Position numbers and translations under genes: made by a program. Shown in pieces: positions 55,315-63,962 of a stretch of DNA of 64,000 bases. The notes under the pieces were generated by a model, which did no database searches, was not told the DNA's origin, and worked only from the letters and a program-made list of their open reading frames with translations. Position 1 is the first letter of the stretch. Every line of letters begins with the position of its first letter. Origin of the DNA: Tritonibacter aquimaris (lineage in GTDB: Bacteria > Pseudomonadota > Alphaproteobacteria > Rhodobacterales > Rhodobacteraceae). The stretch spans positions 1-64,000 of the forward strand of contig NZ_WIXK01000003.1 in the NCBI RefSeq assembly GCF_009617595.1, written 5' to 3'.

Positions 55315-58300
55315 AACCGTTTTCCGCCGTTCTTATTGGTAATGAATCTCTTCTTATTGGTTGCGCAGATCAGCTGCTTGCACGCGGACACGCAATTCAG
55401 GCGGTTGTTTCCTTGCAAGATGACATCATCAGCTGGGCCAACGCCAAAGGTATTCAAGTTCATTCTGCTCCGCGTGACATTGAGCCCGGGTTTGACTGGC
55501 TCATGTCGATCGCCAACCTGCGCATGATCCCTGAGGATGTTCTGGCCAAAGCTGGCAAAGGCGCGGTGAATTTTCACGATGGCCCCCTGCCCCAATACGC
55601 AGGCCTCAACACCCCGAACTGGGCGATTATCAACAACGAAGCCCAGCACGGCATCACCTGGCACGTGATCGAAGGCGGCGTGGACGAAGGTGATATTCTT
55701 GCCCAGCGCCAATTTGATATCGCCGAGGGTGAGACCGCGCTGAGCCTCAACTCAAAATGTTATGCTGCGGCGATGGACAGCTTCCCTGAGGTCGTTGAAC
55801 AGCTCGAACAAGAACAGTTGAACCGGCAGGCGCAGGATCTCAGCCAACGTCAGTATTTTGCCAAGGCGGATCGTCCGGCATTGGGTGGTTTGCTTGATTT
55901 CTCCAAACCTGCACAAGATCTGTCGCGTCTAGTTCGCGCACTTGATTTTGGCACCTATTGGAATCCGCTGTGCACACCAAAATTCATGATTGGCGACGCG
56001 CTATTTTTGGCGCGTCAGGCCGACGTTTTGGATATGGAAGGTACAGCGACAACTGTATTGGCCGTTGAACCGGGCTCCATCACAGTTGCCTGTGGCGAAG
56101 GCGCGCTAAAGCTTTCCGGCATCACCAGCGCAAGCGGCTTACCTGTTGATCTACAAACACTCACCGCCGCAGGTGCCGAGCTGCCGACGCTGCAGCCAGA
56201 TGCTGATATCGAAAACGCGCTTTTGGCCGCCCAAAGTGGCGAAACCCATTGGCGCAAATCGCTTGCACGTTTTCATCCGCTGCCCGTGCCTTTGGCACAG
56301 CCCCGCAATCAGAGCGGCTGGATCAAACAGTCGCTCTCAACAACCGCAACTTTGAGCGACACTCAAATCGCTGTGGCAACGGCCGCATGGGCCCTGCTGA
56401 GCGCGGGCGAAGAACACGGCGGCATCGCACTGAACATAAGCGGCATGAACGCAAAAACCGGTTGGGTCAGCCCTTGGGTGCCGCTCCAGCTGAACCGCGA
56501 TGACGCGCTTTCTGACGCGGTATCACGTGTTGAAAACACTCTAGACAAGGCGCAGAAATTTGGTGGTTTTCCACTGGATCTGATGGCGCGCGCACCTGAA
56601 ATCACACCGCATTCCTGCCCAGCTGTTGGCCTGTCTATCGGCACCGCGCGCGCAATTGATGGCACTGTGATCACGGTCTCATATGTTGATGGTGACCTGA
56701 CGCTTCATGGTGATAGCGCACAGATTGATGATACCTCGCTTGCACTTCTGGGCGAACGCCTGACACTGCTGCTGAACGCGCTGCCGGACCACAGCACAGA
56801 TGTGAAATCACTACCGATCCTGCCCGAGGCGGAGCGCAAAACCCTGCTGCAAGACTGGAACCAGACCAGCTGTGATTTTGCTGCTGATCTCACCATTCAT
56901 GCTGCCTTTGAAGCACAGGTTGCAAAGACACCAGAAGCGGTGGCGCTGGTCTTTGAAGATCAGTCGCTGACGTATCGTGAGCTAGACGCCCGCGCCAACG
57001 CGCTGGCGGCGCACCTACAAGAGCTGGGTGTAAAACCGGGGTCACATGTTGGCATCTATATTCGCCGCTCCATTGATCTGGTTGTGGCAGCCTATGGCGT
57101 GCTCAAGGCGGGTGGTGCCTATGTACCACTTGATCCAGCATATCCTGCTGATCGTATCGCCCACTACGTGCGCGACAGCGAAGCCAGCGTGATTGTCACC
57201 CAATCCGCGCTTGCTGCCGATCTGCCTGCATCCTCGGCAAAAGTTCTGGAAATCGAAAGCCTTGCAGATGCCCGGCAGGAAACACCCGTCAAGGGCGGGG
57301 CCACAGGCAGCGATCTGGCCTATCTGATCTATACCTCAGGCTCCACCGGTCTGCCCAAAGGGGTGATGGTCACCCATTCCAACGTGTCCAACTTCTTCAC
57401 CGGAATGGACCAGCGCATTCCCCACAAAGAAGGCGACAGCTGGCTTGCGGTTACGTCGCTGTCCTTTGACATTTCCGTGCTTGAGCTCTTCTGGACCCTA
57501 TCACGCGGCTTCAAACTGGCGCTCTCCAGCGATGAAAGCCGTCTTGAGCTGTCAAATGGCCCGATCGCCATGAGCGACCGTAAGATGGAGTTCAATCTGT
57601 TTTACTGGGGCAACGATGATGGTGCGGGCCCCAAGAAGTATGAGCTGCTGCTGGAAGGGGCAAAATTTGCCGACCAGCATGGGTTTAACGCGGTCTGGAC
57701 GCCGGAACGCCACTTCCACGCCTTTGGCGGCCCCTACCCCAACCCGTCGGTAACCGGCGCGGCCGTGGCAGCGGTCACCCAAAACATCGGTGTGCGCGCG
57801 GGATCCTGCGTAGCACCGCTGCATCATCCGGCCCGTATTGCCGAAGAATGGGCGGTCATCGACAATCTCACCAATGGGCGCGCGGGGCTAGGTTTTGCCT
57901 CGGGCTGGCAGCCGGATGACTTCATCCTGCGCCCAGAAAACACCCCACCGGCAAATAAGCCCGCGCTGTTTGAAAGCATCGAAACCGTGCGCAAACTGTG
58001 GCGCGGTGAAGAAGTGGCCTTTGCGCGCAAAGATGGCAGCAGTCACAACGTGCTGTCGCAACCCCGCCCGGTTTCCAAAGAACTGCCGGTTTGGGTTACA
58101 ACCGCGGGCAATCCAGACACGTGGCGTGAAGCAGGCAAGATCGGCGCCAATGTGCTGACCCACCTTCTGGGGCAAAGCATCAGCGAGGTCGCCGACAAGA
58201 TCCGCATCTATCATGATGCACTGCGCGAGGCGGGCCATGATCCGGCGGATTTCAAAGTCACTTTGATGCTGCACACCTATCTTTCTGATACCCGTGAACA

Positions 58301-59864
58301 CGCCCGTGATGTGGCACGTGAGCCGATGAAAGACTACCTGCGCTCTGCCGCCGGGCTGATCAAACAATATGCCTGGGCATTTCCGGCCTTCAAACGCCCG
58401 CAAGGGGTCAATAATCCGTTTGAAATGGATCTGGAGAGCCTGTCTGGCGAAGAGCTCGAAGCCATCCTTGATTTTGCGTTTGAACGGTACTTTGAGGACT
58501 CGGGCCTTTTCGGCACCATCTCTGATGCCTGTCAGCGTGTGGACGAATTAAAACGCATCGGCGTTGATGAAGTTGCCTGCCTCATTGATTACGGCATCAC
58601 GCCTGAGGTGGTTTTGGAAGGGTTGAAACCCCTTGCCGAAGTGCTGCGCCTGTCAAATGCGCCGCAGGAACTGACGGCAGATGACTTCTCGCTCGCAGCG
58701 CAGATGATCCGTCATGACGTTTCGCATATGCAGTGCACCCCATCCATGGCGCGGATGATCACCATGAACGATGAGGCGCGCATGGCGCTGGGGCGTCTGT
58801 CCCATCTTCTGGTGGGTGGTGAGGCATTGCCCGGTGATCTGGTCTCAGTGCTGCGCAACAGCAGCCGCGCGCAGATCCACAATATGTATGGGCCAACAGA
58901 AACTACAATCTGGTCAACCGTTCAGACAGTAGATGAAATCCCGGCAGGCGTCGCCGACATCGGCACGCCCATCGCAAATACGGATATTTTGGTGGTGAAC
59001 GACGCGGGTGATCTGCAACCTATAGGCGCGCCCGGCGAACTTCTGATTGGCGGCGCTGGCGTCACCAATGGCTATTGGCAGCGCAAAGAGCTCACGGCTG
59101 AGCGCTTTGTCTCAGTTCCTCAAATTCCTGGCACGTTTTACCGTACCGGCGATCTGGTGCGCTGGCGCAAAGATGGTCGTATCGATTTCCTTGGCCGCAC
59201 GGACCATCAGGTCAAAATTCGCGGACAACGCATTGAACTTGGTGAGATCGAAGCCGCGCTCGCTGCCTTCCCCGGTGTGGATGCTGCCGTGGTCATGCCG
59301 CGCAAGATCGGCGAAGGCGAACGGCTCGTCGGCTATGTCACCGCATCCGCGCCGGTTTCAGAAGCCAAGGTCAAACAGGCGCTGGCCAGCAAACTGGCAG
59401 AAGTCATGGTGCCAGCCCATATCGTGACGCTTGATCGTTTCCCGCTGACCCCAAACAAAAAAATCGACCGCAAAGCACTGCCTGATCCCAAACCTGAACG
59501 GGCTGTCGCAGCAGATCCGGTCGCCCCAACCGAAGGCGCACAAAGCCAGATTGCTTTGATCTGGTCCAAGATCCTTGGCGTGAACGGTATTGGCGCGCAG
59601 GACAACTTCTTTGCGCTTGGCGGCCACTCGCTATTGGCGGTTCAGGCGCACCGCGAAATTCGCGAAAACCTCAGTGCAACAAAACTGTCGATCACCGATA
59701 TCTTCCGCTTCCCGACATTGATTGGACTTGCAGATCACATTGAAGGTCTGAGCGGCGCAAAACCTGTAGCTGAACCCGTTGTCGACGAAGCAGCAGAAGC
59801 CGCGCGGGCGGATACGATGTCGAAACGACGTGCCATGCGTGCAAATCGCCGTACGCGCGCATGA
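55311..59864 (+). CDS. NRPS protein: formyltransferase - C remnant - adenylation (split by luciferase-like monooxygenase) - PCP
   Basis: A 1517-residue NRPS protein. Residues 1-300 form a methionyl-tRNA-formyltransferase-like domain with the catalytic set Asn87, His89 and Asp125. About 330-505 resemble the C-terminal half of a condensation domain without HHxxxDG. The adenylation domain starts near 520: A3 (YTSGSTGLPKG) is at about 672 and A4 (SFDIS) at 718-722. It is interrupted at about 745-1120 by a flavin-dependent luciferase-like monooxygenase of the type found in natural-product enzymes (start KMEFNLFYWGNDD), and resumes before A5 (YGPTETT). The specificity positions read D-I-L-Q-L-G-M-I-W-K, one change from the published glycine code. 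PCP Ser1440 is in GGHSL. No thioesterase. The Arg-rich tail may dock. Start and stop overlap both neighbours by 4 bases. Confidence 0.92.
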   Translation: MKPFSAVLIGNESLLIGCADQLLARGHAIQAVVSLQDDIISWANAKGIQVHSAPRDIEPGFDWLMSIANLRMIPEDVLAKAGKGAVNFHDGPLPQYAGLNTPNWAIINNEAQHGITWHVIEGGVDEGDILAQRQFDIAEGETALSLNSKCYAAAMDSFPEVVEQLEQEQLNRQAQDLSQRQYFAKADRPALGGLLDFSKPAQDLSRLVRALDFGTYWNPLCTPKFMIGDALFLARQADVLDMEGTATTVLAVEPGSITVACGEGALKLSGITSASGLPVDLQTLTAAGAELPTLQPDADIENALLAAQSGETHWRKSLARFHPLPVPLAQPRNQSGWIKQSLSTTATLSDTQIAVATAAWALLSAGEEHGGIALNISGMNAKTGWVSPWVPLQLNRDDALSDAVSRVENTLDKAQKFGGFPLDLMARAPEITPHSCPAVGLSIGTARAIDGTVITVSYVDGDLTLHGDSAQIDDTSLALLGERLTLLLNALPDHSTDVKSLPILPEAERKTLLQDWNQTSCDFAADLTIHAAFEAQVAKTPEAVALVFEDQSLTYRELDARANALAAHLQELGVKPGSHVGIYIRRSIDLVVAAYGVLKAGGAYVPLDPAYPADRIAHYVRDSEASVIVTQSALAADLPASSAKVLEIESLADARQETPVKGGATGSDLAYLIYTSGSTGLPKGVMVTHSNVSNFFTGMDQRIPHKEGDSWLAVTSLSFDISVLELFWTLSRGFKLALSSDESRLELSNGPIAMSDRKMEFNLFYWGNDDGAGPKKYELLLEGAKFADQHGFNAVWTPERHFHAFGGPYPNPSVTGAAVAAVTQNIGVRAGSCVAPLHHPARIAEEWAVIDNLTNGRAGLGFASGWQPDDFILRPENTPPANKPALFESIETVRKLWRGEEVAFARKDGSSHNVLSQPRPVSKELPVWVTTAGNPDTWREAGKIGANVLTHLLGQSISEVADKIRIYHDALREAGHDPADFKVTLMLHTYLSDTREHARDVAREPMKDYLRSAAGLIKQYAWAFPAFKRPQGVNNPFEMDLESLSGEELEAILDFAFERYFEDSGLFGTISDACQRVDELKRIGVDEVACLIDYGITPEVVLEGLKPLAEVLRLSNAPQELTADDFSLAAQMIRHDVSHMQCTPSMARMITMNDEARMALGRLSHLLVGGEALPGDLVSVLRNSSRAQIHNMYGPTETTIWSTVQTVDEIPAGVADIGTPIANTDILVVNDAGDLQPIGAPGELLIGGAGVTNGYWQRKELTAERFVSVPQIPGTFYRTGDLVRWRKDGRIDFLGRTDHQVKIRGQRIELGEIEAALAAFPGVDAAVVMPRKIGEGERLVGYVTASAPVSEAKVKQALASKLAEVMVPAHIVTLDRFPLTPNKKIDRKALPDPKPERAVAADPVAPTEGAQSQIALIWSKILGVNGIGAQDNFFALGGHSLLAVQAHREIRENLSATKLSITDIFRFPTLIGLADHIEGLSGAKPVAEPVVDEAAEAARADTMSKRRAMRANRRTRA

Positions 59865-60562
59865 TGGCAACAGATCAAAACAATCAGGAGGCGCGGCAAT
59901 CCCTGCTTGCGCCTCTTTTTGCGGATGATGTTGCGCTCGCGGCAACCGATCCCGCAGTGGATCAGCCCAGCCCATTGCCCGAAGAGCTGAACGGGCTGTC
60001 ACCGCGCGCAGTGGAAAAACGCCGTCGCGAGTTTGCCGCCGGACGCGCCGTTGCGCGCGCGGCAATGGCACAGCTGGATCATTCCCCTGCCCCGATACTG
60101 GTTGGCAAAGACCGTGCACCCGTCTGGCCCAAAGGGCTCATCGGCAGCATCACCCACTGCAAAACCTGTGCAATGGCTGCGGTGTCCACATCAGACAGAT
60201 ATGCGGGGCTTGGACTAGACGTGGAAGAAGACACTCCGCTGAAATCAGAGCTTTGGGATGCGATCTGTTCAAAACGCGAACAGGATTGGATGCGCGCGCA
60301 CCACAATCCCGCACAAATGGGCAAGCTTATCTTCTCAGCCAAAGAAGCGGCCTATAAATGCCAATATAATGTCAGCCGCCGCTATTTTGGTTTTGAAGGG
60401 ATGGAATTGGAGTTTGACATGGCAAACCACAGTTTCCGCGCAGAATTCACCGCTGATCAGGTGCCTTTTGTACAAGGAACCTCCCTGTTCGGGCGGTTTG
60501 CAATTGGTGCTGGTCTTATCATCACGGCTGTCAGCCTTTCTACGAACTGGCAGGAGGTTTGA
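59861..60562 (+). CDS. 4'-phosphopantetheinyl transferase (EntD/Sfp type)
   Basis: A 233-residue Sfp/EntD-like enzyme that attaches phosphopantetheine to carrier proteins. Motifs are GSITHC (about 95), the Mg-binding GLDVEED (about 118) and FSAKEAAYK (about 158). Its natural targets should be the PKS ACP (Ser1799) and the NRPS PCP (Ser1440) just upstream. The ATGATG start overlaps the NRPS stop, and its own stop lies 1 bp before the next gene. Confidence 0.93.
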   Translation: MMATDQNNQEARQSLLAPLFADDVALAATDPAVDQPSPLPEELNGLSPRAVEKRRREFAAGRAVARAAMAQLDHSPAPILVGKDRAPVWPKGLIGSITHCKTCAMAAVSTSDRYAGLGLDVEEDTPLKSELWDAICSKREQDWMRAHHNPAQMGKLIFSAKEAAYKCQYNVSRRYFGFEGMELEFDMANHSFRAEFTADQVPFVQGTSLFGRFAIGAGLIITAVSLSTNWQEV

Positions 60563-60563
60563 C

Positions 60564-61457
60564 ATGATGGCGCGACGACATTTTCTAGCGCTTTTGGCGG
60601 CATGGCCCTTTGCAGCCAGCGCCAGCCCCTTTGCCGTGCCTGATCTTTCCCCACCTACTGAGCCTTTGCGCGTGTACCATCTGGGGCATTCGCTGGTTGG
60701 GCCGATCATGCCACATATGCTGGCGCAGCTCGCACCAGAAGGCCACGGCTGGAACAGCCAGCTTGGCTCGGGCACCTCATTGAAAGAACACTGGGAACCA
60801 GATCTGGAAATCCGCGACTTTGAGATTTCCAACACCGCCCCAATGCACCGCCCCGCGCGCGAAGCGATTGGATCCGGCGACTATGACGCGGTTGTGCTGA
60901 CCGAGATGGTAGAGCTGCGCGATGCCATCAAATATTTTGGATCCGCAAAATACATGCGTCGCTGGGCTACACTGGCTCGCGGTGCCTCTCCCGCTCCGCG
61001 GCTCTATCTGTATGAAACTTGGCACAATCTTGATGATCCTGCGGGCTGGCTCGAACGCATTGATCGCGATCTCGACCCATTGTGGCTTGGCCGCGTGCTA
61101 GGATCTGACACCCGCCGTAATCCTGACCACCCCGTCTATCTGATCCCTGCAGGCCAAACGATGGCCGCGGTTGTGCGCGCCGCCGAAGCAGGTGAGATTG
61201 ATGGGATCACGACGCGTCAGGATCTTTTTTCCGATACGATCCATCTCAATGATCTCGGCGCTTATGTGGTGGCTTTGGTGCATTTTTCGACGCTGTATCA
61301 GCGCTCGCCACTTGGCTTGCCCCATCAGCTGGCACTGCCTGACGGCACCCCGGCCCAACACCTGAGCGAGGCAGCTGCCGCCCAGATCCAGCAGATCGTC
61401 TGGGACATTGTGCAAACCGCGCCACGCACCGGCCTGGCAACAAAAGGCAGCCAATAG
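60564..61457 (+). CDS. Exported SGNH/GDSL-like hydrolase
   Basis: A 297-residue protein with a probable Tat signal (MMARRHFLALLAAWPFAASA: Arg-Arg, then a hydrophobic core). The mature part looks like an SGNH hydrolase: nucleophile Ser43 in HLGHSLVG (block I, GHSL instead of GDSL), an LTEM-type segment mid-chain, and DTIHLND (DxxH, block V) near 230. Such enzymes are usually esterases that remove acyl groups from carbohydrates or lipids. ATG at 60564 follows GGAGG at 60553-60557; the open frame upstream overlaps the PPTase gene. It resembles the N-terminal part of the next protein, suggesting an old duplication. Confidence 0.7.
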   Translation: MMARRHFLALLAAWPFAASASPFAVPDLSPPTEPLRVYHLGHSLVGPIMPHMLAQLAPEGHGWNSQLGSGTSLKEHWEPDLEIRDFEISNTAPMHRPAREAIGSGDYDAVVLTEMVELRDAIKYFGSAKYMRRWATLARGASPAPRLYLYETWHNLDDPAGWLERIDRDLDPLWLGRVLGSDTRRNPDHPVYLIPAGQTMAAVVRAAEAGEIDGITTRQDLFSDTIHLNDLGAYVVALVHFSTLYQRSPLGLPHQLALPDGTPAQHLSEAAAAQIQQIVWDIVQTAPRTGLATKGSQ

Positions 61458-63962
61458 ATGATCCTGTCAGAGGTTTTGAGCAGCGTTGTATTTGTGGGGC
61501 ATTCGCTCTTTGGCCATGACAATCCGCAGATGCTGGATCAGCTATTGGATCAAGGCACGCCAGCACGGGTCGAAGCCCAGATCATCAACGGGGCCCCGCT
61601 ACAATATCATTGGCAACACGCAGCTGAGGCCGAGGGGATCAATGCCCGCAAGCGGCTGATTGACGGTGTCGGTGCGGTCATTGTGACCGAGGCCATCCCG
61701 CTTGCGAACCATCTGAAATGGAGCAACACCGCAACGGCTGTCACCCAGTTTTATGAACTGGCGCGCAACGCCAATCCTGATGTTGATTTCTACCTTCAGG
61801 AAACCTGGCACAGCCTGAACAGCGGCACAGGGGTTGCTATTGATTTTGACGATGGCATGTCGATCCCCTGGCGCACCCGGCTAAAGCAGGACAAAGCATC
61901 CTGGCAAAGCATCGTGGACACCGTGAATGCGCAAACCGGCGGCACGGTTAAATTGCTTGAAGCAGGTCAGGCGCTGGCGCGGCTCGATGATGCCATTCAG
62001 GCAGGAACCGTTCCGGGACTAAGTAAGATCCAGGATGTCTTTGCCGATGATATCCACCCGAATTCTATTGGGTTTTATTATCTCAGCCTGTTTCAATATG
62101 CTGTTTTAACTGGGGAATCCCCCCAAGGCTTACCGCATCAACTCAAATCGCAATGGGGGGCAGCCTTTGATGCGCCCTCACCCGAACTCGCACAACGGCT
62201 ACAGGAAATTGCCGAAGGCGCTGCACAAAGCGACAGTGAAACAGCCGCGTTGCCTGCAGATCCAGCCCCGCTGCCAATAGAACCGATTGTTGTGCGTCTC
62301 AATCAAAAAGACACGGCATTTTCGACACGCGATGCAGATTTAAGCCAGCCCATGGCCATGAACCTTGCACCCGTTGCGGATTGGTCACCGCAGGCACCGT
62401 TTCTTGATCATTTTAAAACCGCGCGCAGCTGGATCGGACATCTTCCCGGTCAATGGGGCGGCGCAACTGAGGCCGATCTGCGCGCCGCAGGCTATCTTGA
62501 TGAAAACGGCTGGCCCACCGCAATTCCAACAGAGCTGAGCTCAATCGGCACCGTGCTTCTGGCGGATCTGCCACCTGAAGCGCGTTCGCTTGCGGGGCGT
62601 TATCGCCTGACGTTTGATGGTGACGGAATTATCGAAGTGTCAGGACGCGTGGAAAACGTGCGTTATGATGAAGGTGAAGTCTGGTTTGATTTCACCCCCG
62701 GCCCCGGCATTGTTGACATTCGCATCCAGCGCAATGACCGCCAGAACACCGGAAACTACATCCGCAATATCCAAATCGTGAAGCAGGAACATCTTGAGGC
62801 CCATGCTGCGGGTAAGATGTTCAATCCACGCTGGCTTGATCTGCTGGAGGGATTTAAGGCGCTCCGTTTCATGGACTGGATGGAGACCAATGATTCAAAA
62901 CAGATCGGCTGGGAAGATCGCCCCTTGGCCACCGACTACACCTGGGCGCGCAAAGGCGTTCCAGCCGAAGTTATGCTGCGCCTTGCCAATGAGCTTGGAA
63001 CAGCGCCGTGGTTCACGCTGCCGCATCAAGCCGATGACAGCTATCTGAGAAATTTTGCCCGGCTGACCCATCAGCAGCTGGACGCAGATCTGCAGCTGTA
63101 TGTGGAATTCTCAAACGAAGTGTGGAACTGGCAGTTTGAACAGGCCCATTGGGCCGAAGCCCAAGCCCAGGCGCGCTGGGGCAAAGAAAACCTATGGATG
63201 CAATTTTACGGCGGGCGCGCTGCTGAGATGGCCGAGATCTGGACAGACGTTTTTGCCGAAGCCCCCGAGGATCGTCTGACAACAGTGATTGCAACCCAAA
63301 CCGGGTGGCTCGGGCTGGAAGAGCAGCTGCTTGACGCCCCATTGTGGACGGCGGAACACAGCCATGGCAAACCTCCGGCCGCCCATTTTGATGCCTACGC
63401 CATCACGGGGTATTTTGGCGGTGTGCTTGGGCGGCAAGACTATGTTGATGTTGTCAGAGCTTGGATCGCTGACAGTCGCGCCCATGCACAAGAACGCGGG
63501 CTTGCCAAAGGTCTGCGTGGCATCGCGCTGCGCGATTTCATCGCGCAACATCAATTTGATATCGCAACTGCACAAGCCAACATAGAGCTGCGCGACGGGC
63601 TGATTTCTGGCCTCGAAGCAGACACGCTGGCGGATTTCAGCAACCGTATCTTACCCTATCACGCCAAGGTGGCAGAAAAGCATGGTCTTGATCTCATCAT
63701 GTATGAGGGCGGCAGCCATGTCGTGGGCGTTGGTCCATATGTGGACGATGAAGAACTCACGGCCTTTTTCACCCATTTCAACTACACAGCAGAAATGGGC
63801 GAACTGTATCGCCAACTGCTGAAAGACTGGCACGCGGCTGGCGGCGTCTTGTTTGGTGCTTATGCAGATGTATCAGCGCCTGGGAAATGGGGCAGCTGGG
63901 GCAGCTTGCGCACGCTCACAGATAAAAACCCGCGCTGGGATGCATTGGAGGCTGCAAAATGA
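61458..63962 (+). CDS. SGNH hydrolase fused to clan-A glycoside hydrolase-like domain
   Basis: An 834-residue two-part enzyme. Residues 1 to about 235 are SGNH-like (Ser16 in FVGHSLFGHD; DDIHPNSIGF near 198) and align in layout with the protein encoded just upstream. After a linker rich in Ala, Pro and acidic residues (about 255-280), residues 290-440 look like a beta-sandwich. About 450-830 resemble a clan GH-A barrel, with likely acid/base Glu554 in EFSNEVWNW and nucleophile Glu750 in MYEGGSH. No signal peptide is visible although the neighbour has one; either it acts in the cytoplasm or it uses another export route. It starts directly after the previous stop and overlaps the next start. 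Confidence 0.72.
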   Translation: MILSEVLSSVVFVGHSLFGHDNPQMLDQLLDQGTPARVEAQIINGAPLQYHWQHAAEAEGINARKRLIDGVGAVIVTEAIPLANHLKWSNTATAVTQFYELARNANPDVDFYLQETWHSLNSGTGVAIDFDDGMSIPWRTRLKQDKASWQSIVDTVNAQTGGTVKLLEAGQALARLDDAIQAGTVPGLSKIQDVFADDIHPNSIGFYYLSLFQYAVLTGESPQGLPHQLKSQWGAAFDAPSPELAQRLQEIAEGAAQSDSETAALPADPAPLPIEPIVVRLNQKDTAFSTRDADLSQPMAMNLAPVADWSPQAPFLDHFKTARSWIGHLPGQWGGATEADLRAAGYLDENGWPTAIPTELSSIGTVLLADLPPEARSLAGRYRLTFDGDGIIEVSGRVENVRYDEGEVWFDFTPGPGIVDIRIQRNDRQNTGNYIRNIQIVKQEHLEAHAAGKMFNPRWLDLLEGFKALRFMDWMETNDSKQIGWEDRPLATDYTWARKGVPAEVMLRLANELGTAPWFTLPHQADDSYLRNFARLTHQQLDADLQLYVEFSNEVWNWQFEQAHWAEAQAQARWGKENLWMQFYGGRAAEMAEIWTDVFAEAPEDRLTTVIATQTGWLGLEEQLLDAPLWTAEHSHGKPPAAHFDAYAITGYFGGVLGRQDYVDVVRAWIADSRAHAQERGLAKGLRGIALRDFIAQHQFDIATAQANIELRDGLISGLEADTLADFSNRILPYHAKVAEKHGLDLIMYEGGSHVVGVGPYVDDEELTAFFTHFNYTAEMGELYRQLLKDWHAAGGVLFGAYADVSAPGKWGSWGSLRTLTDKNPRWDALEAAK

